A model generated the notes under the pieces. That model saw nothing but the letters and a program-made list of their open reading frames with translations. It was not told where the DNA came from and did no database searches. The position numbers and the translations under genes are program-made. A stretch of 7,983 bases of DNA from Planctomycetia bacterium (GTDB taxonomy: Bacteria; Planctomycetota; Phycisphaerae; Phycisphaerales; SM1A02): the NCBI GenBank assembly GCA_005798965.1, contig SYIB01000230.1:1-7983 (forward strand). The letters are read 5' to 3'. Numbering within the stretch: position 1 is the first letter of the stretch; each line of letters begins with the position of its first letter. Positions 1 through 6,285 of this stretch are shown here, one piece after another.

Positions 1-43
1 ATGGGGCCGAAAGTCTAGCGGCGCAGTCGACGCCCCGGCTCGG

Positions 44-700
44 TCAGGGCGATGCGGGATCGGTTCGACACTGCACGACGATGGCACCATCCTGGAAGGC
101 CAGATCGAGCAGCCGGACCGTTCGGCCATCAGTCAGGCTCATGGCAGGGAGTCCGCCGCCGAGGCCAGCGAGGTCCCCGGCAAGCCCGCCCGCGACCGCC
201 ACCGGCAGCGGCAGTGCGCCCGCGCCGAGGCTCGTGACCTTGAGCCCGATGGCCCCTGGCTCGCCGACGACCTCAAGCCTGCACCAATCGACGCGCCCCT
301 GACGGGCGAGCATGACCATCAATGATCCCTCATCCTCGATGGCCAGCGCGGCATGCTCGAGCGGCTGGCTGCGGAGGCCGTCGGGGATCGCGTCACGCGC
401 GAACTCGGCCCACGGGCGCCAGCGCTGGGCGAGCCAACCGTTGAGGTCGTCTGGATCGATCGCCACCGCCCATGGTTCGGGGCCACGCACCTGGTGGATC
501 GCCGCCGCGAGGGCCTTCTCAAAGCCCGCCGCCCGTGCATCGGCCTGGGGTGAGATCGCGAGTGCCCGCGCATGCGACCATGCGGCTGGCTTCACTTGCG
601 TCAGGGCGATCGCGCCGAGGCCGCCCACGAGCACCACCACCCCCGCCACCATGAGCAGCAGGCCACGGCGGCGCGACGACAGGCTCACGCGCCCCGCCAC
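44..700 (-). CDS. Hypothetical protein, one predicted N-terminal membrane segment, downstream of the ketosynthase pair
   Basis: A 218-residue protein that I do not recognise. The N-terminus is basic (R10-R12), followed by one hydrophobic segment at about residues 13-33. This suggests a membrane anchor or uncleaved signal with the remaining ~185 residues outside the cytoplasm. The soluble part contains a 'DPDDLNGWLAQRW' stretch (residues 82-94), then predicted beta-rich sequence, then a Gly/Leu/Ala-rich stretch (about 159-187). A D-L-N-x-W-L element followed by beta-rich sequence faintly recalls membrane-anchored lipid-handling domains of the DUF2140/AsmA-like kind, but this is a guess. The start is a GTG at 700 that overlaps the last 16 nt of the upstream ketosynthase gene. 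An in-frame ATG at 652 would discard the basic residues before the membrane segment, so GTG is preferred. No clear Shine-Dalgarno site is present. The overlap suggests co-translation with the ketosynthase pair and a related role. Confidence 0.72.
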   Translation of the reverse strand: MAGRVSLSSRRRGLLLMVAGVVVLVGGLGAIALTQVKPAAWSHARALAISPQADARAAGFEKALAAAIHQVRGPEPWAVAIDPDDLNGWLAQRWRPWAEFARDAIPDGLRSQPLEHAALAIEDEGSLMVMLARQGRVDWCRLEVVGEPGAIGLKVTSLGAGALPLPVAVAGGLAGDLAGLGGGLPAMSLTDGRTVRLLDLAFQDGAIVVQCRTDPASP

Positions 701-2001
701 CGGGTCACGATGACGGTGTCGTTCTGGCCGCCGAAGCCGAACGAATTGCTGAGGCAGGTATCGACCTTCGCGGCGCGCGCGGTGTTGGGCACGTAATCGA
801 GGTCGAGCTCGGGGTCGGGGTTGGCGTAGTTGATCGTCGGCGGCAGCATGCCGTGGCGGATCGACTGCACGCAGGTGATGAACTCGACCGCGCCCGCGGC
901 CGCGATCAGGTGCCCCATCATGCTCTTGATGGAACTCATCGGGATCGATGGCGCGAGCTCGCCGAAGACGCGCTTCACGCCGATCGTCTCGATGGAGTCG
1001 TTCTCCTTCGTGCCCGTGCCGTGTGCGCTGATGTACTGGATCGGCGGGCGCCCATCCTCGAGGCGCTTGTGGGGATCGATCCCCGCCTGCGCGAGCGCCT
1101 GCGTCATGGCGGCTGCGGCGCCACGGCCATCAGGCTGGATGTCGGTGATGCGGAAGGCATCGGCGCTCGATCCGTAGCCGATGAGCTCGGCCAGCGGCGT
1201 GGCGCCGCGGGCCATCGCGTGCTCGAGCGTCTCGAGCACGACCATGCCGCTGCCCTCGCCCATGACGCAGCCGTCGCGGCCGATGTCAAAGGGCCGGCTC
1301 GCCTTCGTGGGGTCGCCCTTGAAGGTGCTGAGCGCCGTGAGCCGGTTGAAGCCCGTGATCCCCAGCGGGTGGATCATCGTGTGGGTGCCGCCGGCGAGCA
1401 TCGCATCGGCATCGCCGCGGCGCAGGATGCTGCACGCCTCGCCGATCGCCTGCGTGCTCGCGGCGCATGCGGTCAGGCAGTTGTAGCTCGGGCCCCTGAT
1501 GCCGAACTCCCGCGCCAGATGCGCCAGCGGCATGTTGGGTTCCTGCTCGACTTCTCGCGCACGGTCGAGCATGCGCTGCGCGGCATCGAACCACGCCCCA
1601 CCGACGCGACCGGTGGCGGCATCCCAGCCAGCGACGTTCGCAGCGAAGTAGTTGGCGGTGTCGATCACGCCCTCGCCTGCGCCCAGGTACATCCCGACGC
1701 GGCGAAGGCTCGGCGCGGGCCGCTCATCGAGCCCGGATTGTGCCCACGCCTGGCGCGCAGCACCGAGCGCGTACTTGCTGTTGAGGCCGGCGGTCGCGTG
1801 CGCCTGCGGGTGCTTCACGAACGCGTTCACGTCGTAGTCGCGCACTTCCGCAGCGAAGTTCGTGGGGAACGTGCGCGCATCGAAGCGCGTGATCGGCGCC
1901 ATGCCGCACTCCGAGCGCATCATGCGGCCCCACACGCTCTCGAGATCATGGCCAAGGGGCGTGACCCAGCCCATGCCGGTGACGACGATCCGCACGCTCA
2001 T
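685..2001 (-). CDS. FabF-like beta-ketoacyl-ACP synthase, catalytically complete (KS-alpha type)
   Basis: A 438-residue thiolase-fold condensing enzyme. It would join an acyl chain on its active-site Cys to malonyl-ACP by decarboxylative Claisen condensation in the cytoplasm. All catalytic elements of the KAS II family are visible: nucleophile C179 in 'GPSYNCLTACAAS', H327 in 'SAHGTGT', K359, and H364 in 'MMGHLIAAAG'. The glycine-rich C-terminal loop 'GFGGQN' is at 422-427, where E. coli FabF has GFGGTN. The segment between 'GAGEG' (107-111) and the Cys motif is about 20 residues longer than in E. coli FabF, an area near the dimer interface. The ATG overlaps the stop of the upstream gene as ATGA, and a GGAGGG lies 4 nt before it. 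Pairing with an inactive homologue argues for a KS-alpha role in a specialised fatty-acid or polyketide pathway rather than a lone housekeeping FabF. The product is unknown. Confidence 0.95.
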   Translation of the reverse strand: MSVRIVVTGMGWVTPLGHDLESVWGRMMRSECGMAPITRFDARTFPTNFAAEVRDYDVNAFVKHPQAHATAGLNSKYALGAARQAWAQSGLDERPAPSLRRVGMYLGAGEGVIDTANYFAANVAGWDAATGRVGGAWFDAAQRMLDRAREVEQEPNMPLAHLAREFGIRGPSYNCLTACAASTQAIGEACSILRRGDADAMLAGGTHTMIHPLGITGFNRLTALSTFKGDPTKASRPFDIGRDGCVMGEGSGMVVLETLEHAMARGATPLAELIGYGSSADAFRITDIQPDGRGAAAAMTQALAQAGIDPHKRLEDGRPPIQYISAHGTGTKENDSIETIGVKRVFGELAPSIPMSSIKSMMGHLIAAAGAVEFITCVQSIRHGMLPPTINYANPDPELDLDYVPNTARAAKVDTCLSNSFGFGGQNDTVIVTRWRGA

Positions 2002-3329
2002 GACGCCCTCCGCAGGATGATGGCGGCGTTCTGGCCGCCGAGGCTCGTGGTCAGGACCAGCACGGCACGCAACGCCGCAGGGCGCGATGCCGCTGCTGCT
2101 GCATCAAGGCCGGGCGTGGCGCCCGCGTTGAGCCGCGCAGGAATCGACTGGGTCGTGAGCATCTGCACGCCAGCGCACGCTGCCAGCGCACCGGTCCCGG
2201 CACCGCAGAAGCCAGCGTTGGGCACGACGGTCGCGATCGGCAGCGTGGCCAGCCGTGCGCCGAAGACGCGCTCAAGCGCGGCGCGCTCGCCCAAGTCGAC
2301 CTCAGGGACGCCGCAGCCCGTGGGCACGATCGCATCGATGTCGCTGGCCGACATGCCCGCATCATCAAGCGCAGACTCGATCGCAGCCGCGATGTCCTCG
2401 CCGCTCTGCGAGAGATCCATCCCCAGCGTGTCGGTGCAGACGGACTGGCTCGCACCGAAGCCCGCGAGTTCGGCCAAAGGCGCCTTGCCGCGGCGCGCGG
2501 CGGACGCTGCGGACTCGACCACCAGGATCCCGCCACCCTCGCCGATCACCGAGCCCGAGGCCTGGGCATCGAAAGGACGCACGAGCTCGGGGCCCTGCGC
2601 ACCAGCTGGCATGGCACGCAGGCGACCGCTATACCAGTTGCGCATCAGGCCCATCTGGTTCACGCGGCTCTCGGCGCCGCCCGAGAGGCACGCATCGGCA
2701 TCGCCGCGGCCGATCACGCGCATGCTCTCGCCGAGCGAGAGGAGCGCGCTGGATTCGCCGCAGGTGATCGTGTTCGACGGCCCCTGGCAGTCGTGGATGA
2801 TCGTCACGTGGCACGCCAGCATGTTGGGCAGGTACTTCAGGAGCCAGAGCGGCGTGAGGTTGTTCATGCCCACGTTGCCCCACGCGCCGAGGTCGACCGA
2901 GCCATCGGCGTTCATGCTGGTGACGAGGGCTGACGTGAGCTCATCGATGTCCGCTGCGATGAGGCCGGCGCCGATGTGCGCACCGAAGCGCTCGGGGGCG
3001 ATCGTGACCGAGGTTGCGCCCTCGGTGCCCCGGGTCACCAGTCCCGCGTTCTGCACGGCCATGTGCGCTCCGGCGACCGCAATCTCGATGTCGCGGGCCA
3101 TGACCTTCGTGCCCTTGCGATAGCTCTTGGGCACGAACGTCCGCACGTCGAAGCCCCCCGGCAGCAGGCTCGCGAACGGGCACCCGAAGGAGCCCGTCTG
3201 GAAGCTCTCGATGCGGCGGATGGCACTCGTGCCTGCGGTCAGGGCCTGCCAGAACGGCTCAAGGCCCACGCCGAGGCCGCACACCGGGCCTAGGCCGGTG
3301 ATGACGACGTGTGTGGCGCTTCGTCCCAT
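1998..3329 (-). CDS. Catalytically dead ketosynthase homologue (KS-beta / chain-length-factor-like)
   Basis: A 443-residue ketosynthase-fold protein starting 'MGRSATHVVITGLGPVCGLG'. It aligns without gaps to the downstream enzyme across the active-site regions, yet every catalytic residue is changed. The Cys position in 'GPSNTITCGESS' is E192, the first His is T337 in 'VPTGCGVPEVD', the Lys is V369, and the second His is F374 in 'PNAGFCGAGTG'. Structural residues are kept (GRGDAD 207-212, D345, E348, GGQN 431-434), so the fold should be intact. Chain-length factors of type II polyketide synthases likewise lack the nucleophile, usually having Gln there, and act as the inactive half of a heterodimer. 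The reading frame stays open upstream to 3575, but that extension lies inside the DAHP synthase gene and has no ketosynthase character, so the ATG at 3329 is chosen. The gap to the upstream stop is 50 bp. A remaining C190 sits two residues before the nucleophile site, and I do not expect it to substitute. Confidence 0.93.
   Translation of the reverse strand: MGRSATHVVITGLGPVCGLGVGLEPFWQALTAGTSAIRRIESFQTGSFGCPFASLLPGGFDVRTFVPKSYRKGTKVMARDIEIAVAGAHMAVQNAGLVTRGTEGATSVTIAPERFGAHIGAGLIAADIDELTSALVTSMNADGSVDLGAWGNVGMNNLTPLWLLKYLPNMLACHVTIIHDCQGPSNTITCGESSALLSLGESMRVIGRGDADACLSGGAESRVNQMGLMRNWYSGRLRAMPAGAQGPELVRPFDAQASGSVIGEGGGILVVESAASAARRGKAPLAELAGFGASQSVCTDTLGMDLSQSGEDIAAAIESALDDAGMSASDIDAIVPTGCGVPEVDLGERAALERVFGARLATLPIATVVPNAGFCGAGTGALAACAGVQMLTTQSIPARLNAGATPGLDAAAAASRPAALRAVLVLTTSLGGQNAAIILRRAS
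2006..2011 (-). promoter_or_regulatory. Shine-Dalgarno site of the active ketosynthase
   Basis: GGAGGG on the minus strand ends 4 nt before the ATG at 2001 and lies inside the last codons of the inactive-partner gene. Together with the ATGA stop/start overlap it supports translational coupling of the two subunits. It is one of the few convincing ribosome-binding sites in the window. Confidence 0.5.
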
Positions 3330-3379
3330 GGGAGCGCCGGAGGATACCGGGCCCGGGCGAAGGGGTTTGGGTGGCTCGA

Positions 3380-4744
3380 TCAGCGCCCCGAGCGCAGGTG
3401 GCGCGCGAGGAGCATCGACAGTTCGAGCGCCTGCTCGGCATTCAGACGCGGATCCACGGCGCTGCGGTACGCACGCGCAAGGTCGGCATCGTTCAGGCCG
3501 CGCGAACCGCCAGTGCACTCGGTGACATCCTCCCCGGTGACTTCGATGTGCACGCCGCCGAGGTGCGTGCCGCACGCAGCATGGACCGCGAACGCACGCT
3601 CAAGCTCCCGCATCACCTTGGCGAAGGCGCGCGTCTTGACGGGGCGCCCTGCCCCGGTGCCGTCCGTTGGCACCACGGTCTCGGTGTTGCCGTGCATGGG
3701 ATCGCAGATCCAGAGTGCCTGCCAGCCCGCGGCGTGCACGGTGCGGAGGACCGCGGGCAGCCCGGCCTCGATCGCATCGGCACCGAACCGGTGGATCAGC
3801 GTGACTCGCCCGGGCTCACGATGCGGATCGATCGTTTCGAGCGTGCGCACGAGGGCCGCGGGGTCGGTGGCCGGTCCGACCTTGATCCCGACCGGGTTCG
3901 AGAGCCCACGCGCGTACTCGACATGGGCACCATCGGGCGATGCCGTCCGCATGCCGATCCACGGCAGGTGCGTGCTCAGGTTGAACCAGCCATCGCGCCG
4001 GGGGACCTGCCGCGTGAGCGCCTGCTCGTAGGGCAGGACCAGCGCCTCGTGGCTCGTGAAGAAGTCCACGCGCGTGAGCGCGGGGTGGTCCTCGCCGGTC
4101 AGCGTGCGTGCGAAGTCGAGGCTCGCTCGGATCTCGTGCACGATGCGCTCGTACTCGGCGCGCGATGGGCTCGTCTGCGCAAAGGAGAGGTCCCACTGCT
4201 CGGGGTGGTGGATGTCGGCGAAGCCTCCGTCGACGAGCGCGCGCACGAAGTTGAGCGTCAGCGCCGCACGTTCGTAACCACGCAGGAGGAGTTCAGGATC
4301 GGGGCGCCTCGCCGCGGCGCTGAACTCGCTGCGATTCACGTTGTCGCCGCGATAGGCCGGCAGCGAGACGCCATCGCGCACTTCGGCATCGGCCGAGCGC
4401 GGCGTGGCGTACTGGCCGGCCAGGCGGGCCACTCGCACGACGCGCCGGCCCGAGCCGTGGACGAGCACCAGGCTCATCTGCAGCAGGATCTTGAGTTGCG
4501 CCGTGATGGCATCAGGCCTGCACTGCGCAAAGCTCTCGGCGCAGTCGCCAGCCTGCAGCACGAAAGCCTCGCCACGCGCTGCGGCGGCGAGCTGCTGCTT
4601 GAGCGCAAGCACCTCTCCGCTGGTGACCAACGGCGGCAGCGCCGCCAGCTCGGCGAGCACGGTGTCCAGGGCAGCACGGTCCTCGTAGGGAGGCTGTTGC
4701 GCGGCCGACTTGGCCATCCACGATGAAGGGTTCCAGGCAGTCAT
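3380..4744 (-). CDS. Class II (plant-type) 3-deoxy-D-arabino-heptulosonate 7-phosphate synthase
   Basis: This 454-residue enzyme condenses phosphoenolpyruvate and erythrose 4-phosphate to DAHP, the first step of the shikimate pathway to aromatic amino acids and chorismate. Class II signatures run in order: 'QAGDCAESF' (64-72), 'GQYATPRS' (110-117), 'YRGDNVN' (131-137), 'TSHEAL' (230-235), 'HLPWIGMRT' (259-267), 'DPMHGNT' (348-354), 'GVHIEVTG' (397-404) and 'DPRLNAEQALE' (431-441). The metal ligands known from the M. tuberculosis enzyme map to C68, H351, E401 and D431, and all are present. The start at 4744 is chosen because the family's W-x-P-x-S-W opening follows at once (W4, W9) and anything further upstream is tRNA sequence. 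The ATG lies 3 nt after the tRNA-Leu 3' end with no room for a separate ribosome-binding site. Class II enzymes serve both primary metabolism and secondary pathways (PhzC in phenazine clusters), and the sequence alone does not decide between these. Confidence 0.95.
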   Translation of the reverse strand: MTAWNPSSWMAKSAAQQPPYEDRAALDTVLAELAALPPLVTSGEVLALKQQLAAAARGEAFVLQAGDCAESFAQCRPDAITAQLKILLQMSLVLVHGSGRRVVRVARLAGQYATPRSADAEVRDGVSLPAYRGDNVNRSEFSAAARRPDPELLLRGYERAALTLNFVRALVDGGFADIHHPEQWDLSFAQTSPSRAEYERIVHEIRASLDFARTLTGEDHPALTRVDFFTSHEALVLPYEQALTRQVPRRDGWFNLSTHLPWIGMRTASPDGAHVEYARGLSNPVGIKVGPATDPAALVRTLETIDPHREPGRVTLIHRFGADAIEAGLPAVLRTVHAAGWQALWICDPMHGNTETVVPTDGTGAGRPVKTRAFAKVMRELERAFAVHAACGTHLGGVHIEVTGEDVTECTGGSRGLNDADLARAYRSAVDPRLNAEQALELSMLLARHLRSGR

Positions 4745-4747
4745 GAA

Positions 4748-4831
4748 TGCGGGCGACAGGACTTGAACCTGCACGGGTGTTACCCCACGGGAACCTAAAT
4801 CCCGTGCGTCTGCCAATTCCGCCACGCCCGC
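4748..4831 (-). tRNA. tRNA-Leu (anticodon UAG)
   Basis: The minus strand folds into a class II tRNA. The acceptor stem GCGGGCG pairs with CGCCCGC and is followed by discriminator A. The D-arm region GCGGAATTGGCAGACGC is typical of tRNA-Leu. The anticodon stem CGGGA/TCCCG encloses loop TTTAGGT, giving anticodon TAG (reads CUN leucine codons). A long variable arm (TGGGGTAACACCCG) and T-arm GCAGG-TTCAAGT-CCTGT follow. CCA is not encoded: the next bases are TTC, then the ATG of the DAHP synthase gene. A CCA-adding enzyme is therefore required. The tRNA could be co-transcribed with the downstream gene. Confidence 0.96.
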
Positions 4832-4837
4832 GGCGTC

Positions 4838-4851
4838 CTTAGCATCCTAAG
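4838..4851. promoter_or_regulatory. Small inverted repeat in the tRNA/doxX divergent gap, possible tRNA -10 region
   Basis: CTTAG-CATC-CTAAG is a 5-bp inverted repeat in the 46-bp gap between the tRNA gene (leftward) and the DoxX gene (rightward). On the minus strand it contains TAGGAT (4849 down to 4844), ending 12 nt before the mature tRNA 5' end. That is a reasonable place for a -10 box, but I see no matching -35. It may equally be chance. Confidence 0.25.
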
Positions 4852-4877
4852 CCAGCGGCTCGGGCCGCATCGATCCC

Positions 4878-5453
4878 ATGCGACGCTTCTTCGCCATCTC
4901 CCTCATGCCCCTGCTCGCGCGGCTGCTCCTGGCGCTGGCGCTCGCACCGGCGGGCTACCGCGATGCCTTCGGTGTGCGTGTCTTCACGCCAAAGGAAACG
5001 GCACTGCTCGTCGAACTGGGCTACGACATCGGTCAGGCCGGCGTCGTTCCGGGCACGACCGTCGACCCCGAATCGCTCGATCCCCTGCAAGCCCCGCGTT
5101 GGCTCGGCAAGGCGCTCGACCTGCATGAACTCAGGGTGGTGCCTGAGCCCCTGCAGGTTGCGCTGTGGGAATCGGTGGCGCGACTGGTCGCTGGCACGCT
5201 GCTCTTGATCGGCTTCCTGAGCCGGCTCTGGGCGGCCGCCATGCTCGCCGTCATCGGAACGCAGTTCGTGCTTGGGCCGGCCCGCGCGATGGCCGAGAGC
5301 CTGTTCTACAGCCTCGAACCGGGCGAGTATCAGGCGGGCTTCGTGTCGCTCGCGCTCTGCGCGCTCGCCTTGAACGTGCTGCTCGTGGGCGCCGGCGCAC
5401 TCAGCATCGACCGCGCAGTCTTCGGCGGCACATCGAGCAACGAAGACGCCTGA
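4878..5453 (+). CDS. DoxX-family integral membrane protein
   Basis: A 191-residue protein with four predicted transmembrane segments at about residues 7-26, 95-116, 117-133 and 152-174. It ends with the 'GAGALSIDR' element (171-179), which matches the conserved G-x-G-x-x-S-[LI]-D end of the last helix in DoxX/DoxD-like proteins. DoxD was first described as a subunit of archaeal thiosulfate:quinone oxidoreductase, but most bacterial members have no assigned reaction and are linked loosely to redox or respiratory functions. The loop between the first two helices (27-94) is long for the family and rich in charged residues and prolines. The ATG at 4878 keeps basic R2-R3 before helix 1; M10 is an alternative start. 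No Shine-Dalgarno site is evident. The gene is monocistronic here, divergent from the tRNA and convergent with the next gene. Confidence 0.8.
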   Translation: MRRFFAISLMPLLARLLLALALAPAGYRDAFGVRVFTPKETALLVELGYDIGQAGVVPGTTVDPESLDPLQAPRWLGKALDLHELRVVPEPLQVALWESVARLVAGTLLLIGFLSRLWAAAMLAVIGTQFVLGPARAMAESLFYSLEPGEYQAGFVSLALCALALNVLLVGAGALSIDRAVFGGTSSNEDA

Positions 5454-5472
5454 TCCATGCGCTGACCGATCG

Positions 5473-6192
5473 TCACTCCTTCATCTGCCGGAGTTCGTTG
5501 CGCAGGATGGCGGCGAGTTCGTAGTTCTCGCTGGCGATCGCAGCGCGCAGGCGCTCCTCGAGTTCGGCACGCTGGCTGCTGGGCAGCCGCGGAACCAGCA
5601 TGTCGCGCATCGACCGCAGGATCGCGACCTCGGGGCTGGCCTCAAAGCGGTTTCGCTGGCCAATCATGGTGTACGCATCGCGCACGGCAGCCAGGCCCGC
5701 CTCGAGTGCAGCCAACGCCCCCCGATGATCCTTGAGCTGCAGGGCGGCAGCCGCCTCGGCACGCGTGCGGGTGACCACAAGTCCCAGTCGCAGCTGCTCG
5801 AATGCAGCACGATCCTCTGGGCGCGCGGCCCGCTCACGAACGACCTCGATGAGTTCGAGGTTGCGGCGACAATCCCTCGCCGCAAGGCCCGGGAACCCTG
5901 CCATCATCAGGGCCGTGGCCCGTTGCTGGTAGAGCCCGGCCTCCTGGCGAAGCGCTTCGAGGCGTTCGGGCGCCAAGGGGTCGGGCGCAGGATCCTCGCG
6001 CAGCAGGTCCAGGAGGCTCTCGCGCCCACCCGGCCGGAGTCCGTCAGGGCGCCCGTCCATTTCCATCTGCAGGATGCCCAGATCGAGCCTGACCTGCACC
6101 TTGTGACGGCCATCTTCTCCCTGCACCACCCGAACGCGAGGCGTCAGGGGGTCAAGGGGCCATGAAGACAGGAGGCCGGACAGGTCATCCAT
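5473..6192 (-). CDS. UVR-motif protein with helical-repeat middle, function unknown
   Basis: A 239-residue cytoplasmic protein with three parts. The N-terminal block (about 15-60) contains 'VRLDLGILQMEMDGRPDG' (34-51), which I recognise only as a recurrent motif of otherwise uncharacterised planctomycete proteins. The middle (about 75-175) is helical with TPR-like spacing of Ala, Leu and Gly. The C-terminus (about 205-236, 'AELEERLRAAIASENYELA' then 'AAILRNELRQM') is a UVR domain, the short helical hairpin found in UvrB, UvrC, McsA and ClpC, where it mediates protein contacts. No nuclease or helicase domain is present, so this is not UvrB or UvrC. A role as an adaptor protein is plausible but inferred. 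The gene converges on the DoxX gene with only 19 bp between stops and diverges from the sigma factor gene. A -10-like TACGAT lies 6 nt before the ATG. Confidence 0.85.
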   Translation of the reverse strand: MDDLSGLLSSWPLDPLTPRVRVVQGEDGRHKVQVRLDLGILQMEMDGRPDGLRPGGRESLLDLLREDPAPDPLAPERLEALRQEAGLYQQRATALMMAGFPGLAARDCRRNLELIEVVRERAARPEDRAAFEQLRLGLVVTRTRAEAAAALQLKDHRGALAALEAGLAAVRDAYTMIGQRNRFEASPEVAILRSMRDMLVPRLPSSQRAELEERLRAAIASENYELAAILRNELRQMKE

Positions 6193-6198
6193 AGCCGA

Positions 6199-6226
6199 AT
6201 CGTAGCTTCGGTCGCCCCGGATCCAA
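6199..6226 (-). promoter_or_regulatory. Candidate promoter of the UVR-motif gene
   Basis: On the minus strand TTGGAT (6226-6221) and TACGAT (6204-6199) are separated by 16 bp. The -10 ends only 6 nt before the ATG at 6192, so transcription would start at or next to the start codon, giving a leaderless mRNA. The absence of a Shine-Dalgarno site fits this. The -35 is a weak match. Confidence 0.35.
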
Positions 6227-6237
6227 GCAGCTGGTGA

Positions 6238-6257
6238 CCGATCGGCCCCGTCGGGGC
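6238..6257. repeat. Overlapping palindrome and hairpin in the divergent intergenic region
   Basis: CCGATCGG (6238-6245) overlaps by one base a GCCCC-GTC-GGGGC inverted repeat (6245-6257). It sits midway in the 132-bp region between the UVR-motif gene and the sigma factor gene, upstream of both candidate promoters. It could be an operator for a shared regulator or a G/C-rich accident. There is no direct support for either. Confidence 0.25.
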
Positions 6258-6285
6258 AGGATTGCCGACGGACCCTCGGATTCTC

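Noticed and set aside
1..43. Possible further gene or terminator downstream of the membrane-anchored protein gene.
   Set aside because: Only 43 bases are visible, with no start codon plus coding frame or hairpin/T-run that could be called.
853..3123. A 756-codon open frame on the plus strand, antisense to both ketosynthase genes.
   Set aside because: It has Arg/Ala/His/Asp-rich composition without any domain and lies opposite two genes with clear family motifs. Long antisense frames are common in high-GC DNA with biased third positions.
3341..3356. TATCCT (minus strand, 3346-3341) and the CCGGGCCCGG palindrome before the inactive ketosynthase gene, as a separate promoter or terminator.
   Set aside because: No -35 partner, no T-run, and only a 10-bp G/C palindrome in a 50-bp gap. 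This is too weak to call.
3330..3575. 82-residue upstream extension of the inactive ketosynthase frame.
   Set aside because: It overlaps the end of the DAHP synthase gene, is Arg/Pro/Cys-rich, and the canonical ketosynthase start 'VVITGLGPV' follows the ATG at 3329.
3311..4726. A 471-codon open frame on the plus strand, antisense to the DAHP synthase gene.
   Set aside because: It is a shadow of a gene with complete class II DAHP synthase motifs, and its translation has no recognisable domain.
4745..4825. N-terminal extension of DAHP synthase beginning 'MAELADARDLGSRG'.
   Set aside because: This is the translation of the tRNA-Leu gene, a familiar annotation artefact. The family's own N-terminus begins just after the ATG at 4744.
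5463..5475. TGAC...GTCA short inverted repeat between the convergent DoxX and UVR-motif genes, as a terminator.
   Set aside because: A 4-bp stem without a T-run cannot be supported as a terminator, and only 19 bp separate the two stop codons.
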